Origin: Desulfovibrio sp.
GTDB lineage: Bacteria > Desulfobacterota > Desulfovibrionia > Desulfovibrionales > Desulfovibrionaceae
Length of the DNA stretch: 64,000 nucleotides
Assembly (NCBI GenBank): GCA_022839785.1
Contig: JALHJW010000004.1
Location: 196,862 to 260,861 of the forward strand
Direction of reading: 5' to 3'
Shown here: one piece after another, positions 1 through 9,773 of the stretch
Position numbering within the stretch: the first letter of the stretch is position 1
How the letters are laid out: every line of letters begins with the position of its first letter
Program-made: the position numbers and the translations under genes
Notes under the pieces: generated by a model
The model's database searches: none
The model's input: only the letters and a program-made list of their open reading frames with translations
What the model was told of the DNA's origin: nothing

Positions 1-26
1 GCGATGGAGATCTTGCGGCCCATCAT
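1..26 (-). CDS. Start of a gene downstream of kdsC, cut by window edge (lptC expected)
   Basis: On the minus strand an ATG at 26-24 overlaps the kdsC stop codon as ATGA and opens a frame reading MMGRKISI before the window ends. Eight or nine codons are too few for identification. In many Gram-negative bacteria kdsC is followed by lptC, so a lipopolysaccharide export gene is the natural expectation. That is inference from gene order only. Confidence 0.35.
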
Positions 27-544
27 TCGCTCCAGGCGCGCCAGCACTCCCCGTACTTGCCCTGCGCGGTCAGGATGAAGGCGACGGCCTCGCGCACAGC
101 GCCGTGGCCGCCGGAGCGCTCCGAGACCCAGGCCGCGAGCGGCCTGATCTCGGGCTGGGCGTTGCTCACGCACATGGGCAGTCCCACCCCGCGCATGGCC
201 TTGGCGTCCACCCAGTCGTCGCCGAGGTAGGCCACTTCGGAAAGGTCGAGTCCCTTGCGCTCGGCCATGGCCTGGATGAAGGGCAGCTTGTCCACCTTGC
301 CCGCGAAGTATTCCTCGATGCCCAATTCGTGCACGCGCGCGGCCACGGCCGGGTGGTCCAGCCCCGTGATCACCGCGACCTCGAGTCCGGAGTGCTGCGC
401 CAGCTTGATGCCCAGGCCGTCCTGCACGTTGAAGCGCTTCATGATCCGGCCCTCGGCATCGTAGTAGAGCCCGCCGTCGGTGAGCACGCCGTCCACGTCG
501 AGGATCAGGAGCTTGACCTTGCGGGCCGCGTCCTCAGCACGCAC
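23..544 (-). CDS. kdsC: 3-deoxy-D-manno-octulosonate-8-phosphate phosphatase KdsC
   Basis: KdsC removes the phosphate from Kdo-8-phosphate in the cytoplasm, giving free Kdo for the lipopolysaccharide core. The 173-residue protein has the compact cap-less HAD fold: the nucleophile loop LDVDGVLTDG near residue 15, then VITG, then the metal loop YLGDDWVD near residue 107. Its length matches the family (about 170-190). The start is GTG at 544, which overlaps the 3' end of kdsA by 11 bases, so the two genes are probably translationally coupled. It is the third gene of pyrG-kdsA-kdsC. Confidence 0.93.
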   Translation of the reverse strand: MRAEDAARKVKLLILDVDGVLTDGGLYYDAEGRIMKRFNVQDGLGIKLAQHSGLEVAVITGLDHPAVAARVHELGIEEYFAGKVDKLPFIQAMAERKGLDLSEVAYLGDDWVDAKAMRGVGLPMCVSNAQPEIRPLAAWVSERSGGHGAVREAVAFILTAQGKYGECWRAWSE

Positions 545-1355
545 GGGGCAGCCTCCAGATGGCCAGCAGGTCGGAGAGCAGCGCCTCCAGGCGGTGCAGC
601 GGCCAGGAGTTGGGGCCGTCGCACAGCGCCGTGTCCGGGGCGGGGTGGACCTCCAGAAAGACGCCGTCCGCGCCCGCGGCCACGGCGGCGCGCGCCAGGG
701 CGGGCACGAATTCGCGCTGTCCGCCCGAGGCCCCGCCCAAGCCCCCGGGAAGCTGCACGGAGTGGGTGGCGTCGAAGACCACGGGCTGTCCGAGTCCCTT
801 CATGATCGGGATGGAGCGGAAATCGACCACGAGGTTGTTGTAGCCGAAACTCGCCCCGCGTTCGGTGAGCCAGATACGGGAGCAGCCGGCCTCGCGCAGC
901 TTGCCCACGGCGTTTTGCATGTCCCAGGGGGCCAGGAACTGTCCCTTCTTGACGTTGACGACCCGACCCGTGGCCGCTGCGGCCACGAGCAGATCGGTCT
1001 GGCGGCAGAGGAAGGCCGGAATCTGCAGCACGTCCGCCACCTCGGCCACGGGCGCGGCCTGATCCGGGACGTGGATGTCCGTGACCACGGGCAGGCCGGA
1101 TGTTTCGCGCGCCTCGGCCAGCCAGGCCAGCCCCTGGGCCATGCCGGGCCCCCGGTAGCTGGCGATGGAGGTGCGGTTGGCCTTGTCGAAGGAGCTTTTG
1201 AAGATCGCCGTGAGGCCGAGCTTTTTCGTCACCTCCGCCACGGCGGCCGCGACCTCGAGGACCAGGGAACGGCTCTCCAGGACGCAGGGTCCGGCGATGA
1301 CGAAGGGGGCCGCGCGGCTTGCGGCGTACAGTTCCTCTGAGGTGGGATGGGTCAT
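534..1355 (-). CDS. kdsA: 2-dehydro-3-deoxyphosphooctonate aldolase (Kdo-8-P synthase) KdsA
   Basis: KdsA condenses phosphoenolpyruvate with D-arabinose-5-phosphate to Kdo-8-phosphate, the first committed step of Kdo synthesis. The 273-residue protein shows the DAHP-synthase-like TIM barrel signatures: FVIAGPCVLES near residue 18, FKSSFDKANRTS near residue 51, and a late PIMKGLGQPVVFDATHS. Length is normal for the family. It lies 24 bases downstream of pyrG and overlaps kdsC. The KDANRxS segment is complete, so nothing suggests loss of function. Confidence 0.96.
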   Translation of the reverse strand: MTHPTSEELYAASRAAPFVIAGPCVLESRSLVLEVAAAVAEVTKKLGLTAIFKSSFDKANRTSIASYRGPGMAQGLAWLAEARETSGLPVVTDIHVPDQAAPVAEVADVLQIPAFLCRQTDLLVAAAATGRVVNVKKGQFLAPWDMQNAVGKLREAGCSRIWLTERGASFGYNNLVVDFRSIPIMKGLGQPVVFDATHSVQLPGGLGGASGGQREFVPALARAAVAAGADGVFLEVHPAPDTALCDGPNSWPLHRLEALLSDLLAIWRLPRAC

Positions 1356-1379
1356 GTGCTGCTGCCTGCCCTCCCCGCC

Positions 1380-3020
<1,641 letters not shown>

Positions 3021-3209
3021 GCAGCTCCTCGTGCGCTTGCGCAGTGCGCGTATTCTCCGGAACGCGGACGCGGCGCGCTCCCGCGGCTTCGCCGTCCCGC
3101 TCCGCCCCCGGCGGGGCGTACTCATAAACCCGGCACACGGGACCATTGCATGATTCCCGCGCCGGGCAACGACGTCTTCACGCCGCGTTCAACGCGACGT
3201 ACCAGCGGG

Positions 3210-3238
3210 ATTGTATGCGGCGAAAATGGTCTTGAAAA
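3210..3238 (-). promoter_or_regulatory. Candidate sigma-70 promoter of pyrG
   Basis: Read on the minus strand: TTTTCA at 3238-3233, a 17-base spacer and TACAAT at 3215-3210 (five of six consensus bases in the -10). It would give a leader of roughly 180 bases ahead of pyrG. The spacing and the -10 are good, but the assignment is by pattern only. Confidence 0.5.
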
Positions 3239-3280
3239 GGGCTTTTTCAGACAATTGTAACCGTGTCCGGCAAGTCACGG

Positions 3281-3309
3281 TTGACGCCGCCTGCGGGGCC
3301 AATTATGTT
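3281..3309 (+). promoter_or_regulatory. Candidate sigma-70 promoter of purQ-tadA
   Basis: TTGACG at 3281-3286, a 17-base spacer and TATGTT at 3304-3309 lie about 60 bases before the purQ start. The -35 matches consensus at five of six positions. The divergent pyrG promoter is about 40 bases away, so the 348-base gap between the genes (3021-3368) is a shared control region. No other gene is visible in it. Confidence 0.55.
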
Positions 3310-3368
3310 GCGCGCGGGCACGACATGCGAGAATGCGGGAAGTGCCCTCCCCGACAGGAGAAACCCCC

Positions 3369-4178
3369 TTGAATCAGGTCGCCTCGCTCGTCATCACCGG
3401 CTACGGAACCAACTGCCACAAGGAATCCGCCCACGCCGCGAAACTCGCGGGCGCGGACCGCGCCGACGTGGTCTTCTTCTCGGACCTGTGCGCGGGCCGG
3501 GTGAGGCTGTCGGACTACAATCTCCTGATCTTTCCGGGCGGCTTCCTGGACGGCGACGATCTCGGCTCGGCCCAGGCCGCGGCCCTGCGCTGGCGCTACA
3601 TGACCGACGCCGACGGCCGCGCCCTGGTGGAGGACCTCAAGACGTTCTTCGACGACGGCGGCCTGATCCTGGGCATCTGCAACGGCTTCCAACTCCTGGT
3701 GAAGCTCGGCATGCTGCCCGCCCTGGGCGGCGACTACTTCACGCGCACGGCCTCGCTCTCCAACAACGACTCGGCCCGTTTCGAGGACCGCTGGGTGCAT
3801 CTGCGCGCCAACCCGGCCTCGCCCTGCGTCTTCACGAAGGGGCTGGACCGGCTCTACCTGCCGGTGCGCCACGGCGAGGGCAAGATGGTCTTCGAATCCG
3901 AGGCCGCGCAACGGGCCGTGGTGGATGCCGGGCTGGCGGCCCTGAGCTACGTTCATCCCGAGACGGGCGAGCCGACCATGGAGTATCCCTACAACCCCAA
4001 CGGCTCCCCCCTGGGCATCGCGGGCCTCACCGACCCCTCGGGCCGCATCCTGGGGCTCATGCCTCACCCCGAGGCCTTCAACCATCCCACCAACCACCCG
4101 AACTGGACGCGCGGCGCTTCCGACCCCCTGGGCATCAGCCTGATCGAGGGCGGCGTGCGCTTCCTGAAGGACGGCTGA
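3369..4178 (+). CDS. purQ: Phosphoribosylformylglycinamidine synthase, glutaminase subunit PurQ
   Basis: PurQ hydrolyses glutamine and passes ammonia to the PurL synthetase in step four of purine synthesis. The class I glutaminase domain covers the whole protein: GYGTNCHKE near the start, the catalytic cysteine in GICNGFQLL, and the His-Glu pair in MPHPEAFNHPTN near residue 230. A TTG start at 3369 is chosen because AGGAG lies eight bases upstream and the first residues then match the fold. An ATG 36 bases earlier lacks a binding site. At about 269 residues it is longer than Bacillus-type PurQ and closer to the PurL C-terminal domain. PurL itself is not in the window. Confidence 0.85.
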   Translation: MNQVASLVITGYGTNCHKESAHAAKLAGADRADVVFFSDLCAGRVRLSDYNLLIFPGGFLDGDDLGSAQAAALRWRYMTDADGRALVEDLKTFFDDGGLILGICNGFQLLVKLGMLPALGGDYFTRTASLSNNDSARFEDRWVHLRANPASPCVFTKGLDRLYLPVRHGEGKMVFESEAAQRAVVDAGLAALSYVHPETGEPTMEYPYNPNGSPLGIAGLTDPSGRILGLMPHPEAFNHPTNHPNWTRGASDPLGISLIEGGVRFLKDG

Positions 4179-4721
4179 TTGGCCGAGTCCTCCGGCATCC
4201 CGGCACCATCGGCTCCGCGCCCCGCGCCCCCTTCCCCGCCTCCGGGCTGGGCCTCCTGGGATGATCTGATGGCCCTGGCCCTGGCCGAGGCCGCCACCGG
4301 CGGGGCGACGGGCGAAGTGCCGGTGGGCGCGCTGCTGGTGGACGCGCACGGCGCGATCCTGGCCAAGGCTCACAACGCGCCCATCACGCTGCAGGACCCC
4401 ACGGCCCACGCCGAGATACGCTGCCTGCGCGCGGCTGCAAAAACCCGTGGCAACTACCGCCTGCCCGGCGCGTCCCTGGTCGTGACCCTGGAGCCCTGCG
4501 TCATGTGCCTGGGCGCTCTGGTGCACGCCCGCGTGGCCAGCGTGGTCTTCGGCGCGGCCGATCCCAAGACCGGAGCCTTCGGGTCCAGGCTGGACGGCCC
4601 TGCCCTGCCCTTCCTCAACCATCGCTTGAACTTTCTGGGCGGGGTCATGGCCGAGTCCTGCGGCGACATGCTGCGCGAGTTCTTCCGCGTCCGGCGCGGC
4701 AAGGGCGAAGAGACGGCTTGA
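4179..4721 (+). CDS. tadA: tRNA-specific adenosine deaminase TadA
   Basis: TadA deaminates the wobble adenosine of tRNA-Arg(ACG) to inosine. The zinc and catalytic motifs are intact: PTAHAEI (His, catalytic Glu) and LEPCVMCLGAL (two Cys). The frame opens with TTG immediately after the purQ stop and predicts about 30 extra N-terminal residues rich in Pro and Ala. The family core starts near the ATG at 4269 (MALALAEA), so that internal start is a real alternative. Position directly behind purQ suggests one transcript. Confidence 0.9.
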   Translation: MAESSGIPAPSAPRPAPPSPPPGWASWDDLMALALAEAATGGATGEVPVGALLVDAHGAILAKAHNAPITLQDPTAHAEIRCLRAAAKTRGNYRLPGASLVVTLEPCVMCLGALVHARVASVVFGAADPKTGAFGSRLDGPALPFLNHRLNFLGGVMAESCGDMLREFFRVRRGKGEETA

Positions 4722-4770
4722 CGCCGCGCCGCGCCGCAGGTATCAACCATGCCCTTCCGCAGGGAAACGC

Positions 4771-4864
4771 GGAGAGGTAGCGAAGTGGCCGTAACGCGCC
4801 CGACTCGAAATCGGGTTGTCGGTGATGAGCCGGCACGTGGGTTCAAATCCCACCCTCTCCGCCA
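4771..4864 (+). tRNA. tRNA-Ser (anticodon CGA)
   Basis: The acceptor stem pairs GGAGAGG (4771-4777) with CCTCTCC (4854-4860), followed by G and an encoded CCA. The anticodon loop CTCGAAA places CGA at 4806-4808, reading UCG serine codons. A long variable arm, typical of serine tRNAs, sits before the T arm with its GTTCAAATC loop. At 94 bases it is a normal class II tRNA. Confidence 0.97.
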
Positions 4865-4949
4865 TTCTTCCCCCCGCTCCGCGGCAACGTTGTCGCAGCC
4901 GATGCCGTCCGAACGCATGCCGGACATCGTCCACAACCGATCCCGTTAC

Positions 4950-4975
4950 GGCGGTGTCCACGCGTGGACACCGCC
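4950..4975. repeat. Perfect 26-base palindrome between tRNA-Ser and the methyltransferase gene
   Basis: Bases 4950-4962 (beginning GGCGGTGTCC) are exactly reverse-complementary to 4963-4975, with no loop. It lies 86 bases after the tRNA and 26 bases before the next start codon. No T run follows, so it is not a standard terminator. It could be a protein-binding site or a tRNA 3'-processing or termination hairpin. Confidence 0.6.
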
Positions 4976-5001
4976 CGGCCCGGAATCTGTGAGGTACGTC
5001 C

Positions 5002-5754
5002 ATGGCCCATCACGAACAGGCGCGCTTTCTTGAAACAGTCCGTGACTGTTTTCCCGGATTCTTCACGGCGACCGCCGTCGTGGACATCGGCGCTTACGAC
5101 GTGAACGGTTCGGGGAGGACTCAGTTCACCTCTCCCAAAGCCTATGTCGGCGTGGATCTCATCGCCGGTCCCGGGGTCGATGTCGTGGTTTCCGGCCATG
5201 AATACGACCCCGCCAGACACGGCCAGGGTCCCTTTGACATCGCTGTCAGCTTCGAGATGTTCGAGCACAATCCCTACTGGCTCGAAACCTTCGTGAACAT
5301 GCTGCGCATCACGAGGCCCGGAGGCATGCTCCTCTTCACCTGCGCCTCGCGCGGCAGGAGGGAGCACGGCACGTCCCGGACCTCTCCCGCCGCATCTCCG
5401 GGGACCTCCCATCTTAAGATGGACTACTACCGGAACCTCAACCGGCAGGATTTCGAACAGCGCATCGGGTTCGCCAACCACTTCCAGGAATGGCGCTTCT
5501 TTTTCGAACCGACGTCACGGACGCTCTTCTTCGCGGGGGTCAAAAAGGACGATCCCTCCGCTCCTGCGAACGCTCTGAAACAGCAATTCGCGGAACTGGA
5601 GGCCAAAGTCCGGGACTTCATCACACGCAATGCCGCGCAGACCAGGCAGGAGATGTCGCTGAAACGATGGTTGCGTGGAAAGCTCTTCAACCTCCTTTCC
5701 TGGATTCTCTCCGACGCCCTGTTCCGGGAAATCCGGCGGCGTCACAGCAAGTAG
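5002..5754 (+). CDS. Class I SAM-dependent methyltransferase
   Basis: This 250-residue protein has a methyltransferase type-11 style Rossmann core: AVVDIGAYDVNGSG near residue 25 as the SAM-binding loop, an acidic residue in GVDLIAG, VSFEMFEHN in place of the usual D-V-I-E-H motif, and RPGGMLLFTCAS. The C-terminal 60 residues are charged and probably helical. The substrate is unknown. The next gene is a surface-sugar O-acyltransferase, so a polysaccharide or lipid substrate is plausible (inference). The gene starts 137 bases behind tRNA-Ser. Confidence 0.75.
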   Translation: MAHHEQARFLETVRDCFPGFFTATAVVDIGAYDVNGSGRTQFTSPKAYVGVDLIAGPGVDVVVSGHEYDPARHGQGPFDIAVSFEMFEHNPYWLETFVNMLRITRPGGMLLFTCASRGRREHGTSRTSPAASPGTSHLKMDYYRNLNRQDFEQRIGFANHFQEWRFFFEPTSRTLFFAGVKKDDPSAPANALKQQFAELEAKVRDFITRNAAQTRQEMSLKRWLRGKLFNLLSWILSDALFREIRRRHSK

Positions 5755-5825
5755 CCGGTCCGGGCCACAGCGTTTTCGCCACAGACAAACGCACATACGA
5801 CAAACGACCGGGACGCAGCGTTCAC

Positions 5826-7694
5826 ATGCAGCAGCGAGACGACATCCAGGGGCTCAGGGCCGTGGCGGTCCTGGCCGTCCTGATCTTCCACGCCGACCAG
5901 GACTGGCTGCCCGGCGGGTTCGTCGGCGTGGACATCTTTTTCGTCATTTCGGGCTACCTCATCTCTTCCATCATCCTCCGCAAGATCGCGGACGGGAACT
6001 TCTCGTTCCGGGAATTCTACCTCTCGCGGATACGGCGCATCGTTCCGGCGTATCTCGCGATGCTGTCGGTGCTCGCCCTATGCATGTCGCTACTCCTGAT
6101 CCCGCGTGATTTCGGGTCATTCGAGAACAGCCTGAAGCATGTCGCGATCTTTGCGAGCAACAACCACTTCGCCAGGCATTTCGACTATTTCGGACCGGCC
6201 ACAAGTGAAATCACGCTGCTCCACACCTGGTCGCTCGCCGTGGAGATGCAGTTCTACCTGCTGCTGCCCGCCCTGCTGGTCTTCGTTCCCAGGCGGCGCC
6301 TCGGCAAGCTCTTCGTCATCGCCTCCACGCTGCTCCTCGCCTATTCCGCCATCCGTCTCGCCCAGGGCGCGCGGCAGCAGATATACTTCTCCCTGGCGGC
6401 CCGCATCCCCGAGTTCTTCGTGGGCAGCCTCGCCGCGCTTTACGGCTTCGGCAGGAACTGGTCAGGCAGGACGGCAGGCCTGGCGGCCGGCGCGGGGTTG
6501 ATTCTGATCGCGGCAAGCTTCGTCGGCATTACCGAGCAAAGTCTCTTCCCAGGGCTGCTCTCCCTGCCTCCCTGCCTCGGAGCAGCCCTGCTGATCGAGG
6601 CGCGCACCAGCGCCGTGAACCGCCTGCTGTCCGCCAAGCCGCTGGTCGTCATCGGCGCGCTCTCCTACTCCCTGTACCTCTGGCATTGGCCGATCCTGGC
6701 CTCCTTCCGCTACTTCTTCGAGACATACGCGCTGCCGTCCGGGGCGCTGGCGGTGTTCGTCCCGCTCACGGCGGCCCTGTCGTACCTTTCCTACAGGTTC
6801 GTGGAGCAACCCTTCCGCAGGGCCGCCTCCCCAAAGACGGCCGCTGTCCGCGCCGCCGCCTTCGGAACCGCGCTGCTCGCCTGCGTCGTGGCCGCGCATG
6901 CCCTGAACGGGCGGCTGGTCCCCGCGCTCCCGGTGGAAGCGACCCGCTATGCGGCCCCTGATCAGGTGTGCCACGGCTATATCGTCGGCGACTGCATACG
7001 GGGCGACAGATCCTCGGACCGCATGCTCCTGCTGCTCGGCGACAGCCATGCCGCGCAACTGAACCTCTTCGCCGACGTCGTCGGCAAGGCCGTCCACGCC
7101 CAGATACGCGTCATCTCGGCGAGCGGCTGCGTGAACATCGACGGATTCGACGTGGAGCGCATAAGCGAATGGGCCCGGGCCTCCTGCATCGACCAGACGA
7201 ACCGGGCCAAGGAGTTTCTGCCGTCCTCGGATGCCGTGATCCTGGCCGGACACTGGGGCTTCCATTACACAAGCGCCCCGTTCCTCGACGCCCTCGACGG
7301 ATTCCTGTCCAAGATGCGCGAGGACGGCAAACCGCTGTTGGTCCTGGCCCAGACGCCCATGCTCGACTCGAACGTGCAGCGCCTGCAGCGCTTCGCCAGT
7401 TTCGGGATGGCCCGCAAAGCTTTGCGGGACGAGGAGTTCGTCACGGCCAACGCGGCCATCATGGCGCTTGTCGGACGCCATCCGCATGCGAAATTCCTGG
7501 ACCTGTCCGACGATCCGGTCTTCCGGCAGGCCCCGTTCGGCCAAGGCGAAATGCTCTACTACGACAAGACGCATCTCAACGAAACCGGCTCCACGCTGTA
7601 CGGCCTGGCCGCCGTTCCGCACTTGGACGAATGGCTCGGCCGCCACGTGTACGCGGCGCGGCATGAGGCCGGTCCGTCCCCGAAGGCGCAGTGA
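5826..7694 (+). CDS. OafA-type membrane O-acyltransferase with C-terminal SGNH domain
   Basis: Proteins of this two-part type acetylate or otherwise acylate cell-surface glycans. Residues 1 to about 360 form the polytopic acyltransferase-3 domain, opening DDIQGLRAVAVL, then FHAD and VDIFFVISGYLI, followed by about ten membrane segments including a YSLYLWHWP segment. From about residue 395 an extracytoplasmic SGNH hydrolase fold follows, with the nucleophile in LLGDSHAAQ (Ser407) and the DKTH dyad (Asp580, His583). The ATG at 5826 gives 622 residues and starts at the conserved N-terminus. It is likely co-transcribed with the upstream methyltransferase. Confidence 0.85.
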   Translation: MQQRDDIQGLRAVAVLAVLIFHADQDWLPGGFVGVDIFFVISGYLISSIILRKIADGNFSFREFYLSRIRRIVPAYLAMLSVLALCMSLLLIPRDFGSFENSLKHVAIFASNNHFARHFDYFGPATSEITLLHTWSLAVEMQFYLLLPALLVFVPRRRLGKLFVIASTLLLAYSAIRLAQGARQQIYFSLAARIPEFFVGSLAALYGFGRNWSGRTAGLAAGAGLILIAASFVGITEQSLFPGLLSLPPCLGAALLIEARTSAVNRLLSAKPLVVIGALSYSLYLWHWPILASFRYFFETYALPSGALAVFVPLTAALSYLSYRFVEQPFRRAASPKTAAVRAAAFGTALLACVVAAHALNGRLVPALPVEATRYAAPDQVCHGYIVGDCIRGDRSSDRMLLLLGDSHAAQLNLFADVVGKAVHAQIRVISASGCVNIDGFDVERISEWARASCIDQTNRAKEFLPSSDAVILAGHWGFHYTSAPFLDALDGFLSKMREDGKPLLVLAQTPMLDSNVQRLQRFASFGMARKALRDEEFVTANAAIMALVGRHPHAKFLDLSDDPVFRQAPFGQGEMLYYDKTHLNETGSTLYGLAAVPHLDEWLGRHVYAARHEAGPSPKAQ

Positions 7695-7767
7695 TGCGTG
7701 ACGCCGCGCAGCCTGGCATGACCGCCTTCTTCACCCTGCATACCCCGCGAATCCGCATGGCGCACGC

Positions 7768-9684
7768 ATGGCCCTCATCGGCGTAACCGATCTTTCCATG
7801 CACTTCGGCGGCCCCCTGCTGCTCGACCGGGTCTCGTTCCAGATCGAGCCGGGGCAGCGGGTCTGCATCGTGGGCCGCAACGGCGAGGGCAAATCCACGT
7901 TACTGCGGCTGCTTTCGGGCGACCTCGCGCCCGTCTCGGGCCAGATCACGCGGGGCCAGGGGCTGAAGATCGCGCGGCTCTCGCAGAAGGTTCCCGAGGA
8001 GCTGCGCGGCACGGTCTACGAGGTCGTGACCCAGGGCCTGGGCGAAGCGGGCAGGCTGATGGCCGAGCACCGCAGCGAAAGTCTTGCCGTGGCCGCGGGC
8101 GCAGACCCGGCGCGGCTGGCCGAGATCGAGCACGAGCTTTCCGAGCACGGCGGTTGGGAGGCCCTGCGCGACATCGACACGGCCATTTCCCGCCTTTCCC
8201 TCGACCCCGGGGCGCGCTTCGAGGAGCTGTCCGGCGGGCTCAAACGCCGCGCCCTGCTGGCCCGCGCCCTGGCCGGAAATCCGGACCTCCTGCTCCTGGA
8301 CGAGCCCACCAACCACCTGGACATCGACTCCATCGCCTGGTTGGAGGACTTCCTCCTGCGCCACGTGAAGACCCTGGTCTTCATCACCCACGACCGCATG
8401 TTCCTGCGCCGCGTCGCCACCCGGATCATCGAGTTGGACCGTGGACGGCTGGCCGACTGGAGCTGCGACTACGACACCTTCCTGGCGCGCAAGGAGGCCC
8501 TGCTGGAGGCCGAGGAAAAGAACTGGAGCGAGTTCGACAAGAAGCTGGCCCGCGAGGAGGCCTGGATACGCCAGGGAATCAAGGCCCGGCGCACGCGCAA
8601 CGAGGGCCGCGTGCGCGCCCTGAAGGCGCTGCGCGAGGAACGCACGCAGCGCCGCGAGCGCACGGGCAGCGCGAGCGTCGTCATCCAGGAGGCCGAACGC
8701 TCGGGCCGCATGGTCGCGGAGGCGACGGACGTCTCCTGCGCCTGGGACGGCAGACCGGTCTTCGCGGGCCTCACCACGACCATCATGCGCGGCGACCGGG
8801 TCGGGCTCATAGGCTCCAACGGCGCGGGCAAGACCACCCTGCTGCAGGTGCTGCTGGGCCGCCTCGCGCCCACCTCCGGAACCATCCGCCTGGGCGCGCG
8901 CCTGGAGGTCGCCTACTTCGACCAGCACCGCGAGCAGCTCGATCCCGAGCGCAGCGTGCGCGAGAGCATCGCGGACGGCAACGACACGGTGACGATCAAT
9001 GGCCAGCCGCGCCACGTCATCTCGTATCTGAAGGACTTTCTCTTCCCGCCCGACCGCGCCGTGAGCCCGGTGCGCGTGCTCTCCGGCGGCGAGCGCAATC
9101 GGCTCCTGCTGGCGCGGCTTTTCACCCGGCCGTCCAACGTCCTGGTCCTGGACGAACCGACCAACGATCTGGACGCCGAGACGCTGGAGCTGCTCGAAGA
9201 CCGCATCATGGAGTACCGGGGCACGGTGATCGTGGTCAGCCACGACCGCGCCTTCCTGAACAACGTGGTCACCAGCACCCTGGCTTTCGAGGACGGCCGG
9301 GTGCGCGAATACGTGGGCGGCTACGACGACTGGCTCAGGCAGCGCCCGGCTCCGGCGACGGCCAAAAGCGAGGGCGGCGCGCCCCGCGCCCCCCGGCCCC
9401 CGGCTCGCCCCGACGCGCCGCGCAAGCTCGGCTACAAGGAGCAGCGCGAGCGTGAGGCCCTGCGCGGGGAGCTGGCCGCCATCCCGGCCCGCATCGAACG
9501 GCTTGAGGCGAACCTGGAGGCGGCCGCGGCCCGTCTCTCCGACCCCGATCTCTACAAGGGCCCTCCCGCCGCGGCGCAGGAGGCCCAGGACCGCCTGGCG
9601 GCCCTGGAAGCCGAACACGTCGCCGTCTTCGCCCGCTGGGAAGAGGCCGAGGCGCGGCTGCGCGAACTCGACGCCGTTCCCTGA
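7768..9684 (+). CDS. uup: ABC-F family ATPase Uup
   Basis: This 638-residue soluble protein has two ABC ATPase domains in one chain and no membrane segments. Walker A motifs are GRNGEGKST (near residue 35) and GSNGAGKTT (near residue 353). Each has an LSGG signature and an LDEPTN Walker B. The linker between them is basic and helical, and the last 80 residues form the coiled-coil C-terminal domain found in Uup, beginning KLGYKEQRE. ABC-F proteins act on ribosomes or DNA rather than in transport; Uup has been linked to Holliday-junction and ribosome functions. A diverged second copy of this gene's last codons lies at 14859-14957. Confidence 0.88.
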   Translation: MALIGVTDLSMHFGGPLLLDRVSFQIEPGQRVCIVGRNGEGKSTLLRLLSGDLAPVSGQITRGQGLKIARLSQKVPEELRGTVYEVVTQGLGEAGRLMAEHRSESLAVAAGADPARLAEIEHELSEHGGWEALRDIDTAISRLSLDPGARFEELSGGLKRRALLARALAGNPDLLLLDEPTNHLDIDSIAWLEDFLLRHVKTLVFITHDRMFLRRVATRIIELDRGRLADWSCDYDTFLARKEALLEAEEKNWSEFDKKLAREEAWIRQGIKARRTRNEGRVRALKALREERTQRRERTGSASVVIQEAERSGRMVAEATDVSCAWDGRPVFAGLTTTIMRGDRVGLIGSNGAGKTTLLQVLLGRLAPTSGTIRLGARLEVAYFDQHREQLDPERSVRESIADGNDTVTINGQPRHVISYLKDFLFPPDRAVSPVRVLSGGERNRLLLARLFTRPSNVLVLDEPTNDLDAETLELLEDRIMEYRGTVIVVSHDRAFLNNVVTSTLAFEDGRVREYVGGYDDWLRQRPAPATAKSEGGAPRAPRPPARPDAPRKLGYKEQREREALRGELAAIPARIERLEANLEAAAARLSDPDLYKGPPAAAQEAQDRLAALEAEHVAVFARWEEAEARLRELDAVP

Positions 9685-9725
9685 ACAACGGCCGCCCGGA
9701 CATGCCGTTTACGCCGCCCTCCCCC

Positions 9726-9754
9726 TTGGCGGCGGGCGGCGATCCGGGTACAAG
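9726..9754 (+). promoter_or_regulatory. Candidate promoter of the GNAT / ligase-lyase operon
   Basis: TTGGCG at 9726-9731, a 17-base spacer and TACAAG at 9749-9754 end 19 bases before the ATG of the GNAT-like gene. The -10 has four of six consensus bases. It suggests the 9774-14804 pair is transcribed independently of uup, with a very short leader. Confidence 0.35.
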
Positions 9755-9773
9755 CACCGCACCTGGAACCACC

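Noticed and set aside
4743..5003. Frames running through the tRNA-Ser gene
   Set aside because: They overlap a complete tRNA with encoded CCA and have no binding site or homology.
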